From: Candidatus Melainabacteria bacterium
Lineage (GTDB): Bacteria > Cyanobacteriota > Vampirovibrionia > Obscuribacterales > Obscuribacteraceae
Direction: 5' to 3'
NCBI GenBank assembly: GCA_003153555.1
Contig: PLZS01000085.1
Span: forward strand, 1 to 40,548
Length of the DNA: 40,548 nt
The translations under genes and the position numbers were made by a program. The notes under the pieces were generated by a model that had not been told where the DNA came from, did not search any database, and saw only the letters and a program-made list of their open reading frames with translations. How positions within the stretch are numbered: the first letter of the stretch is position 1; every line of letters starts with the position of its first letter. Positions 7,316-15,102 of the stretch are shown here, piece by piece.

Positions 7316-8236
7316 TCAGCTAAGCATCAGCTCTAATGGCTTTGCCCGATTCTCTCGTGTTTTAAGATGCGGATTTATTTCAAGAGCGCGGTTGAGATCT
7401 TTCATGGCGCCTTCTCGATCGTTCATCGACTCACGCAGCAAACTGCGATTGTAATAAGCTCTAGGATTGGTTGAGTCAATTTCAATTGCTTTGTTGTAAT
7501 CTGCTAGCGAGCCCGTCTTGTTCCCTTGTTCTTCGCGAATTACGGCGCGATTGTAATAGGCGTGAGCGTATGCATTGTCTAGTTGGATTGCTTTTGATAA
7601 TTCGTCCAATGCTTTGTCGGTATAGCCAAAGTGATAGTGCGCATTGGCCATTGAAAGATGACTCGCTGCATCTCGAATGCTGAGCTTATTCAACTTCTCA
7701 TATTCGCTGCGGGCCTCGATTTTATTCGGAATTAGGCATAAGCGATTGAACCTGGCAAGTAAATTGTTGGGATCAACTGCCACCGCTTTTTCGAAATCGG
7801 CAAGCGCCTCTTTCGTTTTTTTTAGTTCCAAGCGAGCTGTGCCGCGGTTGTTGTAAGCAAGTGAATCTTTGTTATTCCATTTGAGCGCTTCGCTGTAGTC
7901 CCTGAGCGCGCCTGTGGTGTCTCCGCACTCAGCCTTAAAGTCAGCTCTAGTGCGCAAAGCGTTGTAATCAATCATATTCAGTTTAAGAGCAAAATTTATG
8001 TCAACAAAAGCTCCGTTATGGTCACCTGTGTTAAACCGAAGTATTGCTCGGTCAATAAACGCTACGGCATCATGCGGATTATTTTGAATCGCCTTTGAAT
8101 ACTGTAGTAACGCACCCTCCTTGTCACCGGCTTTTGCGCAAGCAATGGCGCTTTCGACGTAATCGGCTTTTTCTGCGATTGCCGGATCGGGCCAAGCGAA
8201 ACATGACACCATCACTAGTATTGGTATGATCCGCAT
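7316..8236 (-). CDS. Exported TPR-repeat protein
   Basis: Protein of 306 residues with a signal peptide (about residues 1-21, ending DPAIAE) and then almost only tetratricopeptide repeats: seven clear 34-residue units plus one degenerate one. They start at about ADYVESAIACAKAGDKEGALLQYSKAIQ and run to the last repeat, PRAYYNRSLLRESMNDREGAMKDLNRALEINPHL. TPR arrays bind other proteins, so this is probably an envelope scaffold. It is 14 nt downstream of the Gln/His-rich gene on the same strand and is probably co-transcribed with it. No enzymatic domain is present. Confidence 0.85.
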   Translation of the reverse strand: MRIIPILVMVSCFAWPDPAIAEKADYVESAIACAKAGDKEGALLQYSKAIQNNPHDAVAFIDRAILRFNTGDHNGAFVDINFALKLNMIDYNALRTRADFKAECGDTTGALRDYSEALKWNNKDSLAYNNRGTARLELKKTKEALADFEKAVAVDPNNLLARFNRLCLIPNKIEARSEYEKLNKLSIRDAASHLSMANAHYHFGYTDKALDELSKAIQLDNAYAHAYYNRAVIREEQGNKTGSLADYNKAIEIDSTNPRAYYNRSLLRESMNDREGAMKDLNRALEINPHLKTRENRAKPLELMLS

Positions 8237-8250
8237 CGTCAGGCTAGCCG

Positions 8251-8868
8251 TTATTTCTTCTGTAACTTGAGATCAACTTCGTGATCCAGATGAGCCGTAA
8301 CTTGTCCATTTACGATGTGTACCGGCACCCCTCGGAGATGCCCATGTTCATAGTGTGCGTTAGCGAGACCATTATAATAGTTGTGTTTTCCTTTTTCAGC
8401 GGGAACGCTCAACACTTGATTGAAGCGCTCGCCTTCCTGATACGTTGAGGCAGGCAATTTCGCGGAGAATTTCTCGCTGGGCAAATAACCTTCATTGCTG
8501 TTTGAGGCCGGTATCGTAGTTTGGCCAACGAGATACGCCGATTTAGCCCTATGACTATCCGTTTGATGCTCGTTGGCATTTCCCCTTAATTGAGTGTGAT
8601 GTTGATTCACCTGCAGCAACTGGTGTTGATCGTAGCTGAAGTGCGATTCGGACTGTTGAGGCTGCCTTATGCCGGCATAACCTTTCAGTTGTTGATGATT
8701 GTTGTCCACCAACTGAAGGTTTCCGAATTCGTGAGGTACCTGCGCACTTGGCCCAGACGTATCCATCTTCCCCTTCATCGCTTGCGGAGTCCAGGCTTGA
8801 GAAAACTGGGACTGACCGCAGCTCGCGTCACTTGAATTATCGATACGACCAATTAACCTATCGCTCAT
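8251..8868 (-). CDS. Gln/His-rich hypothetical protein
   Basis: A protein of about 205 residues that I do not recognise. It has no signal peptide. The N-terminal two thirds are low-complexity and rich in Gln, His, Asn and Ser (for example QQSESHFSYDQHQLLQVNQHH). The last 50 residues look more structured, with LRGVPVHIVNGQVTAHLDHEVDLKLQKK. The ATG at 8868 was chosen because AGAGG lies 10 nt upstream; a TTG two codons earlier is too close to that site. It precedes the TPR gene by 14 nt, so the two may form an operon. A disordered substrate of the neighbouring export or scaffold system is only a guess. Confidence 0.65.
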   Translation of the reverse strand: MSDRLIGRIDNSSDASCGQSQFSQAWTPQAMKGKMDTSGPSAQVPHEFGNLQLVDNNHQQLKGYAGIRQPQQSESHFSYDQHQLLQVNQHHTQLRGNANEHQTDSHRAKSAYLVGQTTIPASNSNEGYLPSEKFSAKLPASTYQEGERFNQVLSVPAEKGKHNYYNGLANAHYEHGHLRGVPVHIVNGQVTAHLDHEVDLKLQKK

Positions 8869-9417
8869 TGTCAATCAACCTCTGGCAAATTTTGGAACCA
8901 ACGAGTCAATCCTAGGGAGAACTTCTGGCAAAATCTTGGCGCGCCAAAATGATGGCTCAGGCGATCAGCCTGTATGGCAATACCAGTCAGAATTGGTTAG
9001 AAAAAAACTTGTTTTTCTAACGTGGGGAGCAGACTCCTAAAGGCCTATCGAAATCGAATGGATTTATGCAGCCACCTTGGCACAGGCTGCACTTAGAACC
9101 GGATCAGGCGGCAAAAAACGTTCTCTTCAAAAAGGAACAATTTGGACACTATTGTCTGGCAAACTCATTTCATTGAAGTTAGACGAAATGCCTTATACGA
9201 AGGGGTGTTGGGCATTTCGCCTGCTTCGCTTTATAGTTCCGGCGCCCGCTCACATTCTCACCAGCTTCTCACAAGTGCTCATCTAGAATGTGACCATAAA
9301 ACCCCTGCTCCAATTTTTTGTCTTAAAAGAACCAGTTGGTAACCATTTAGTAACAACAGATTGAGAATATAAGATAGTCCTTTACCAGGTGGTCATTCCA
9401 CACAGAGGTACGAAAGT
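8869..9417. other. 549-bp intergenic region
   Basis: No convincing gene was found; the short plus-strand frames at 9077-9342 overlap one another and have random composition. Visible structures are the palindrome TTGGCGCGCCAA (about 8936-8947), a CAGGC/GCCTG hairpin near 8958 and the AT-rich hairpin at 8996-9021. Promoters for the divergent genes at 8868 and 9418 should lie here. Confidence 0.5.
8996..9021. repeat. AT-rich inverted repeat
   Basis: GTTAGAAAAA and TTTTTCTAAC form a perfect 10-bp stem around AACTTG. The low GC content makes it a weak terminator; an operator or cruciform is equally possible. Confidence 0.4.
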
Positions 9418-9981
9418 ATGAAACGTATCAATTGCCGAGAGCTGCTCGGCAAGCTATTGCTATGCACCGGATTAATGCTGTTGACGGCAACCGCCTCGCA
9501 CGCTCAATCAGCGGCGGATAATTTACAGGCTGGAGCCGGCGGCGCTTACAGCGAATTCGACCTGAGTGCTCAAGCGAGTACTTTCGATGCGTCGGGCAAT
9601 GTTGCCTCATCGGGTGCTACTGGTGATTATGGACGCACTTCTTACAAAACAAATGAAGCGCCAGGCAACGCTCAATTCGGCGATTCCCAGCACACAGGCA
9701 AGCAACTTGCCAGCCTGAGCGGCATGGGCACTCTGAATCTGCCTCCTACAGCTTATGTACCTTTGGATAAGATGTATGGCGGTGGCAGAGGGTTGCCTAA
9801 GACCGTCTTGGACAGTTTTGTTCGCAGCGCTGGCGGTTCAGCTGATCAAATATATGGCGATGAAGGCTCGGATTCAATCCCTCCTTTCTTCACTTTTGAT
9901 GAAAGCCATAGAATCGAGCGAGGCATCCACTCTGGTGGTTTAAGTACCGGGCATAGCGGTGGAGCTCCTCAAGAACCCTAA
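9418..9981 (+). CDS. Secreted hypothetical protein, Gly/Ser-rich
   Basis: Protein of 187 residues with a clear Sec signal peptide: basic KRINCRELLGK, a hydrophobic core LLLCTGLMLLTATA, and cleavage after ASHA. The mature part is rich in Gly, Ser, Ala and Asp with no recognisable domain, and includes YVPLDKMYGGGRGLPKTVLDSFVRSAGG. AGAGG precedes the ATG by 9 nt. The next gene is 155 bp away on the same strand. It is probably a lineage-specific envelope or secreted protein. Confidence 0.75.
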   Translation: MKRINCRELLGKLLLCTGLMLLTATASHAQSAADNLQAGAGGAYSEFDLSAQASTFDASGNVASSGATGDYGRTSYKTNEAPGNAQFGDSQHTGKQLASLSGMGTLNLPPTAYVPLDKMYGGGRGLPKTVLDSFVRSAGGSADQIYGDEGSDSIPPFFTFDESHRIERGIHSGGLSTGHSGGAPQEP

Positions 9982-10136
9982 ATAGTATTAAATACTCTTA
10001 CTCCGGGGCGGTGGGCGAGGTGCATGGGTGTGCGCTTCGTCTACTTCTTTGGTGGGGTTTTCTACCTGATTGTTGTGTCAGTGCGTACGCGGATTAACAA
10101 TGTGGTGATACCACCCGCGGTTCTCCTAATATTTCT

Positions 10137-10856
10137 GTGGGTCTTACTGATTTGAAATTTAAAAAGCGACGAAAGAATGCTCGATGGTTAATTGCATTGG
10201 TGTTACTGTTCGCGCAGTTCATATGTTTCGCTCCCGTCAATGCATTTGCCAATTGTCCTTTGGATCGATTCGAACCCGAGATAAGGGCATTTGAGATTCA
10301 GGATAAGGCTAGTCCACAATCCGGTGGACAGACCCTGTTTATCGGTAGTTCTACCTTCGCACATTGGAAAACATTGGAACAAGATTTTAGTGACCTTCAC
10401 GCTATTAACCGCGGCTTCGGAGGTGCCACAATTCCGGAGATAAATTATTACGAAAAGCGCTTGGTGGCGAAGTATCATCATCCCGCCAAAATTGTTTTCT
10501 ATGCCGGGACCAATGACATTGCCGATGGTCACTCCGGAACGCAAGTCTGCGCTGATTTCGTGCGCTTTGTCCAGTCAGTGCACAAAGATGTATCGGACGC
10601 TGACATCTATTTCATTTCCATGAGTGTGGCGCCAAGCAGACTATCAAAGCAAGCTGAGTTTGATAGCGGCAACGCGCTGATTCGCGCTTATATCAAGGAC
10701 GATCCGAAACTGCATTACATAGACGTGGTCCCGGTCATGCGCAATGGCGATGGACGGCTGAAAACAGAATATTTTGGACCGGATCATTTACATATGTCGT
10801 CTGCAGGCTATGCCGCTTGGATGCCAATCATTAGGAGCGCCCTGGTCAGTCCTTAG
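10137..10856 (+). CDS. Exported SGNH/GDSL-family hydrolase
   Basis: Protein of 239 residues. The N-terminus is very basic (KFKKRRKNAR), then a hydrophobic signal segment (about 17-37) and Ala-Asn cleavage region. The SGNH blocks are all visible: block I FIGSST (catalytic Ser about 72, with GSS in place of GDS), block II glycine in NRGFGGAT, block III YAGTND (Asn126), and block V DHLHMSSAGY with the Asp216/His219 pair. Family members hydrolyse esters of lipids or acetylated carbohydrates, acting outside the cytoplasm here. GTG at 10137 is the only start that keeps the basic leader; the Shine-Dalgarno sequence is weak. Confidence 0.9.
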   Translation: MGLTDLKFKKRRKNARWLIALVLLFAQFICFAPVNAFANCPLDRFEPEIRAFEIQDKASPQSGGQTLFIGSSTFAHWKTLEQDFSDLHAINRGFGGATIPEINYYEKRLVAKYHHPAKIVFYAGTNDIADGHSGTQVCADFVRFVQSVHKDVSDADIYFISMSVAPSRLSKQAEFDSGNALIRAYIKDDPKLHYIDVVPVMRNGDGRLKTEYFGPDHLHMSSAGYAAWMPIIRSALVSP

Positions 10857-10958
10857 CCGCCAGGCAAGCTCTGCCTTAAATGGTTCCTTGCTGGATGATT
10901 CAGGCGAATAACTACTGCTATCATGGTGTTGGCCGTCCATGTAAGGAGTATCTGGCTG

Positions 10959-11714
10959 ATGTTTGATCGTCTCAAAAATATTATGAATGCCGTGTTTAAC
11001 AAGGGCATGAGCCAACTGGAAACGCCGGAAGTTTTGGCGGAACAGGCTCAAAATCAATTGGAAACCGGTGTCAAAAAGTTGCGAGAAGCGATGACAAGTT
11101 CTCTGCAGAACGAAAAAATGCTTGAGAAGCAAATCCAAAAGGCGACTGAAGAATTAGCGTCGTGGGAAAAACGAGCGACCGTGGCTGTCGGGGCTGGTAA
11201 CGATGATATCGCTAAGCAATGTCTGGAGAAAAAGCGAGACCAAAATCAGATAATTCAAGGCTTGCAAACTCAACTCGATAGTCAAAAGATAAACACTGCC
11301 AATCTCAAGGGTCAATACGGAGAGGTGGAAGCCAAACTGCGCGAATTCCAGAACCGCAAAGGCGACATGATTAGTCGCGTCAAGGCCGGTGATGCCGTGG
11401 TCAAGGCCAATGACCTGATGTCCAAGACTGGTGGTGCAGGAATGGACAAGTGGGAACAAAAAATCAATGAGAAAGAAGCTAGAGCCGAAGCGATTCGAGA
11501 ACTGAATGGCGGAGGTGCAGTTGACGACAAGTTTAAACAACTGGACAAGCACATTGAGATGGAAGATGAGCTGGCTGCTTTGAAAGCGAAAATGGGAGCC
11601 GCTGCCGCACCAAAACTGATTGTGGATGATAGTCCCAAAACGCAAGTCGATGACAATGTGCCAATGGTTATCGAAGTGATTGAACCTGGGGACAAACCTT
11701 CCAGCGGTTCTTAA
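10959..11714 (+). CDS. pspA: PspA/Vipp1 (IM30) family protein
   Basis: An ESCRT-III-like membrane-remodelling protein. The start MFDRLKNIMNAVFNKGMSQLETPEVL matches the amphipathic helix 0 and helix 1 of PspA/Vipp1. A long coiled coil rich in Glu, Lys and Gln runs to about residue 190, including NEKMLEKQIQKATEELASWEKRA, followed by helix 5/6 with ELAALKAKMGAA. The last 30 residues are a disordered acidic tail, unlike typical PspA. I start at ATG 10959 because AAGGAG lies 10 nt upstream; an earlier in-frame ATG at 10923 adds 12 untypical residues. It responds to membrane stress in known systems. It stands alone, with no pspF or pspBC neighbours. Confidence 0.88.
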   Translation: MFDRLKNIMNAVFNKGMSQLETPEVLAEQAQNQLETGVKKLREAMTSSLQNEKMLEKQIQKATEELASWEKRATVAVGAGNDDIAKQCLEKKRDQNQIIQGLQTQLDSQKINTANLKGQYGEVEAKLREFQNRKGDMISRVKAGDAVVKANDLMSKTGGAGMDKWEQKINEKEARAEAIRELNGGGAVDDKFKQLDKHIEMEDELAALKAKMGAAAAPKLIVDDSPKTQVDDNVPMVIEVIEPGDKPSSGS

Positions 11715-11732
11715 CGCTTGATTCCGGACGAT

Positions 11733-11746
11733 ACCAAATTTGGTGC
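11733..11746. promoter_or_regulatory. ACCANATTTGGTGC motif, copy 2
   Basis: ACCAAATTTGGTGC, with a perfect 12-bp palindrome ACCAAATTTGGT at its core. It lies between pspA and the PATAN gene, about 195 nt before the latter's start. It may be an operator or a downstream element of pspA. Confidence 0.4.
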
Positions 11747-11940
11747 ACTAATCTGCATCTATTTTTCGCGATTCAGCTTCTTTAGGCGCTGAAATATCAC
11801 CATAACTTGAACTTTTTTGGCACACTTCGATTTATTGAGGTCCGTTCCAGGTAAAATCGTTTAGTTATGCGGTTAATGTATTGCTGTGCCCGGTCTGCTA
11901 TTTACCTCGAGATCATGGTATGTAGTCCCGTATAGCCCAC

Positions 11941-13572
11941 ATGGCAGCCCAGGTTGAACCCGACTTAATGAACAGACCATCCTCGAAAAAAGTCACTAAG
12001 CTACCGATTTTGCCCGACGGAACCAACCCGAGCGAGGGCGACCTGCGTCGGTTGCTTACTCTGGCGCAAGGCCAGCCTGGAAATTCGTTTCAACTGCCAT
12101 GGGTGCACACCAAGACTCAAGCGCTGTATACGCTTTCATGCACCGATAACGGTGTTCCGGAATGGACCCTGACGACCGGTCTGGCCATACATTCAGTGGT
12201 TGTATGGACGCATCTGACTGGGGATTTGGAGTTAATCAACAATCTGGTTTGGATGGAGTCGAGCGGTGGTGCCGAACAGCAAACAGCTCCTAAACAGACG
12301 AGCTTCGCTGACTTAAGCGACCTGGTGCGCTCCGAAATCGAAAAAGAAGCTCATAGTCGTGGTGTTGCCCCTGAGCCAAGAGTGAGTGCCACACCCGCGC
12401 CGGTTCTCAGCTTGGAGAAGACGAGATCGGCCGCGGCTTCGTCTTTGCAAGGCAATCTGAAGGAAATGCAGGTGTCGGGGGTCTTGCAGTCAATTAGCAT
12501 GACCAAAATGACCGGGCAACTGTCGGTCACCGATAATGACTGTGACATCACTATCTATTTTGAAGAAGGTGTTCCTGTTCACGCGGCGTCGATGGAATCG
12601 ACTGGTGACGCGGCAATCATGGAATTGTTGACTTGGGACGAGGGGCAGTTTCAATTCATACCAATGGAACGAACGCCAGAGCGCAGCATCAATCGACGCC
12701 TGGAAGGTATTTTGATGGAAGGTGCGGCGCTGGTCGATCAGCACCAATTTTTAACAAAGCGTGGGTTGAAACTTAGTTCTTATTTGCTGAGAAAGTATCC
12801 GAATATTTCGGAGGCGGAGTTCGAAGGCGCTTTGCGCGATGCTGCACCGATTGATATGTCAGTGCAGAAACAACTGTATCAATTGGTTGATCATCGTCGT
12901 ACCTTCGCCGACATTCTCAGAGTGCGTCCACTAGTGAAAGCGCAGTGGGTGCCGATCATGTATAACCTGGTGTCATGCCAACTGGTTGATATGTCGGACA
13001 AGCCAACTTTGGCGGCAAAGCAATCTGCACTTCAAGAAATCGGAGTGGATCAAGCTTTAGTGCAAGCGGCCAAAAAGACAATTCTGCGCCCAGAGACGGG
13101 AATGCTGACGTTTCCACTGTTCTTGTACTTTCTCGAGCAAGAATTCGTTCGCTTTGAATATACGCGTTGGCCTTTTTCACTCGTCATTTTCGATGTGATG
13201 GTGAACAAGGAAAAAGGACCGGAGCCAATCGCTGGAAATGCCGTGCAAGGGTTGACAGATTTAGTTGATTCGGTGAAGCGAGACATAGACTGGCTCGGTC
13301 ATTTCAGGACATTTGAGTTTGGTGTTATTCTGCCCCATACAGATGTTCAAAGCGCCACATTTTTTGCTAATCGACTCGTCGAAGTTGTTCGCGGAAGCAC
13401 TATTGGTGGTGCTGAAAACAGTGCGGATGTTTCTATCGCCGTTGGTGTCGCAGGCATTCCGCAAGATGGACAAACGTTAGGAGTGCTTCTAGGCGCCGCT
13501 GTTGAAGCGAAGAAAACATCGCGTGAACGGGGTGTGCCAATCGTGCTCTTTAACTCGTTGTACAAACCTTGA
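11941..13572 (+). CDS. PATAN (DUF4388) protein with degenerate GGDEF domain
   Basis: Protein of 543 residues, cytoplasmic. A variable N-terminal part is followed by a PATAN/DUF4388 domain at about 169-265 (LQGNLKEMQVSGVLQSISMTKMTGQLSV ... FEEGVPVHAASM ... EGQFQF). This domain is known from PatA-type response regulators of cyanobacteria and from gliding bacteria. The C-terminal region (about 380-543) follows the GGDEF fold: ETGMLTFPLFLYFLEQEF, SLVIFDV, and a late SIAVGVAGIPQDG. At the active-site position it reads RTFEF (456-460) instead of GGDEF, so diguanylate cyclase activity is unlikely and a regulatory role is inferred. No membrane segment is seen. The start codon at 11941 has no strong Shine-Dalgarno sequence. 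Confidence 0.85.
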   Translation: MAAQVEPDLMNRPSSKKVTKLPILPDGTNPSEGDLRRLLTLAQGQPGNSFQLPWVHTKTQALYTLSCTDNGVPEWTLTTGLAIHSVVVWTHLTGDLELINNLVWMESSGGAEQQTAPKQTSFADLSDLVRSEIEKEAHSRGVAPEPRVSATPAPVLSLEKTRSAAASSLQGNLKEMQVSGVLQSISMTKMTGQLSVTDNDCDITIYFEEGVPVHAASMESTGDAAIMELLTWDEGQFQFIPMERTPERSINRRLEGILMEGAALVDQHQFLTKRGLKLSSYLLRKYPNISEAEFEGALRDAAPIDMSVQKQLYQLVDHRRTFADILRVRPLVKAQWVPIMYNLVSCQLVDMSDKPTLAAKQSALQEIGVDQALVQAAKKTILRPETGMLTFPLFLYFLEQEFVRFEYTRWPFSLVIFDVMVNKEKGPEPIAGNAVQGLTDLVDSVKRDIDWLGHFRTFEFGVILPHTDVQSATFFANRLVEVVRGSTIGGAENSADVSIAVGVAGIPQDGQTLGVLLGAAVEAKKTSRERGVPIVLFNSLYKP

Positions 13573-13846
13573 TCAAAACAATTTTGCTGCCCAGCAGTCG
13601 TAGAAAAACTCAATTCACTGGCAATACGAAGTCTACATTTTGTGCAATGACAGGTCACAAGGGCTAACACTCCTGGCGTGCTTTTCGTCGAACCGACTCC
13701 TTGCTAGGAACTACCAGCGCCGATACAATTCACAGCAAAGCAAGCTGTGCTCAAACACAGCTCAGCAGACTGCACATTGAATGGAGGCTCGTACAATTGG
13801 TTCGGTTGTAACGACGTAGTGAAAGGACTATTTTCGAAAGGTACCA

Positions 13847-14515
13847 ATGAAAACCCTGATAAAACTCTGTATGGGCAGCGTGATGGCGGCCCTGTTTGTA
13901 CTGATGGCGAGCCCGGGTGCGCACGCCGCTATCCGGCTCATAAACGAAACAGGCAAGGCTTTTACAGTTGAAATCCAGACGCCTTCGGAGCGTCTCAAGG
14001 ACTTGTCTTTGCCTGCCGGGGTTAATCCTTCCCTGGACTTCAAGACCCCACCTGGTGGACTTCGATACCCATTAAGCATCATCCTGAAATCGCCAGAGGG
14101 CGAATGGAGGTGGGACGGACAGGACAATGGCGTCTATCTTGTTTACCTGTCCGGTGATAAATACAGAGGGCAGTATCTTGGATATATAAAAAGGGACGCT
14201 TCTTTATCGAACTGGCTTAAGGTCTGGAACGCGACGAAGATGCCTCTGAACCTTGAGATTTTCTATCCTAATGGTGACTCCAGTAAACGCACGATACAGG
14301 TGCGAGAGTCAGCCAGCTACAATTCCCCCACGTCCAGCTATTTCGGCGCCTCGGACGGACCGACCGCTACGCCAGGTGAGAAACGCCGGTTCGAAGTGAA
14401 GGATAATGACGGGCAAGTGCTTTACAAGGGCACGACTACCAAGGGTCAGGTGTTTCTTGTCATGCCTGGTTCTGGTGGCAGCGGAATCTCGGTTAATGCT
14501 GTAGGAGTTGAGTAG
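13847..14515 (+). CDS. Secreted hypothetical protein
   Basis: Protein of 222 residues with a signal peptide (about 1-27; hydrophobic SVMAALFVLMASPGAHA). The mature part begins AIRLINETGKAFTVEIQTP and is beta-rich, with repeated pairs of hydrophobic strands and aromatic residues; it looks like a beta-sandwich. No known family was recognised. AAAGG lies 6 nt before the ATG. It precedes the small secreted protein at 14613 on the same strand, with about 100 bp between them, so they may or may not share a transcript. Confidence 0.75.
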   Translation: MKTLIKLCMGSVMAALFVLMASPGAHAAIRLINETGKAFTVEIQTPSERLKDLSLPAGVNPSLDFKTPPGGLRYPLSIILKSPEGEWRWDGQDNGVYLVYLSGDKYRGQYLGYIKRDASLSNWLKVWNATKMPLNLEIFYPNGDSSKRTIQVRESASYNSPTSSYFGASDGPTATPGEKRRFEVKDNDGQVLYKGTTTKGQVFLVMPGSGGSGISVNAVGVE

Positions 14516-14612
14516 GGAACTTCTGCCCGCTTGTGCAATCTAACTTGCGGGAACCTTTTGCGTCCAGAGACCAACTTAAGTAGCATAGGCTCAAGTATTT
14601 GGGAGGCGGGTT

Positions 14613-14834
14613 ATGGATCGTATAAAGGTGGCGCTCTTTCTCAGCGCCTTGATGTTCTCATTAGTTCCTTCTATGTCATTGGCACAAGTACCAGATAAAA
14701 CATCATCTAGAAATCCCGTCCAGTCCGAGCAAAGGGTTCTAGAAATCGAGTCAGTAAGATCTGATATAGCTGATCTTTCCGAGTTTAGCCATGACGTCGA
14801 GTATTTACCTAAAAGTTTTTATAAACGCGACTAA
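14613..14834 (+). CDS. Small secreted protein (73 aa)
   Basis: Protein of 73 residues with a signal peptide (about 1-24, ending SMSLAQ) and a short, Asp/Glu/Ser-rich mature part of about 49 residues. No family is recognised. GGGAGG at 14600-14605 lies 7 nt before the ATG, which supports translation. Its short mature part makes a peptide-like or modulatory role conceivable but there is no direct evidence. Confidence 0.6.
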   Translation: MDRIKVALFLSALMFSLVPSMSLAQVPDKTSSRNPVQSEQRVLEIESVRSDIADLSEFSHDVEYLPKSFYKRD

Positions 14835-14880
14835 GCAGTTCGGATGCGCGCTCCAGACGGCGTTTAAGGGTACTAATTTG

Positions 14881-15072
14881 TTAGTGGGCTCTTCCCGTGG
14901 CCGGTGTTGACGCCGGTGTCGGTGTCGGTGCTGGTGCCAGGATCTCTGTAAAAGTCTTACTTACTAAAGCAACACCCACACACAGCACGATCATCCCCAT
15001 AATTCCGAAAAACAGGATCATCTTAAAGATGCGGGCACGCCACTCTTCGCCCTTTGTTTTCAGTTCCGACAT
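14881..15072 (-). CDS. Small single-pass membrane protein (63 aa)
   Basis: Protein of 63 residues with a charged N-terminus, one transmembrane helix (about 16-39; KMILFFGIMGMIVLCVGVALVSK) and a Pro/Ala/Thr-rich tail (APAPTPTPASTPATGRAH). ATG 15072 is chosen because AGGAGG lies 5 nt upstream, a near-perfect ribosome-binding site; a longer frame starting at 15099 lacks one. It is 30 nt downstream of nagZ on the same strand and probably belongs to that transcript. Function unknown. Confidence 0.7.
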   Translation of the reverse strand: MSELKTKGEEWRARIFKMILFFGIMGMIVLCVGVALVSKTFTEILAPAPTPTPASTPATGRAH

Positions 15073-15102
15073 TCGCACCTCCTGCTCTAGATTTAGCATA
15101 CA

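Noticed and set aside
9077..9342. Overlapping short ORFs on the plus strand
   Set aside because: They overlap in different frames, lack ribosome-binding sites, and have random-looking composition.
13747..13971. 74-codon ORF overlapping the secreted protein at 13847
   Set aside because: It is in another frame and the 13847 gene has a clear signal peptide and ribosome-binding site.
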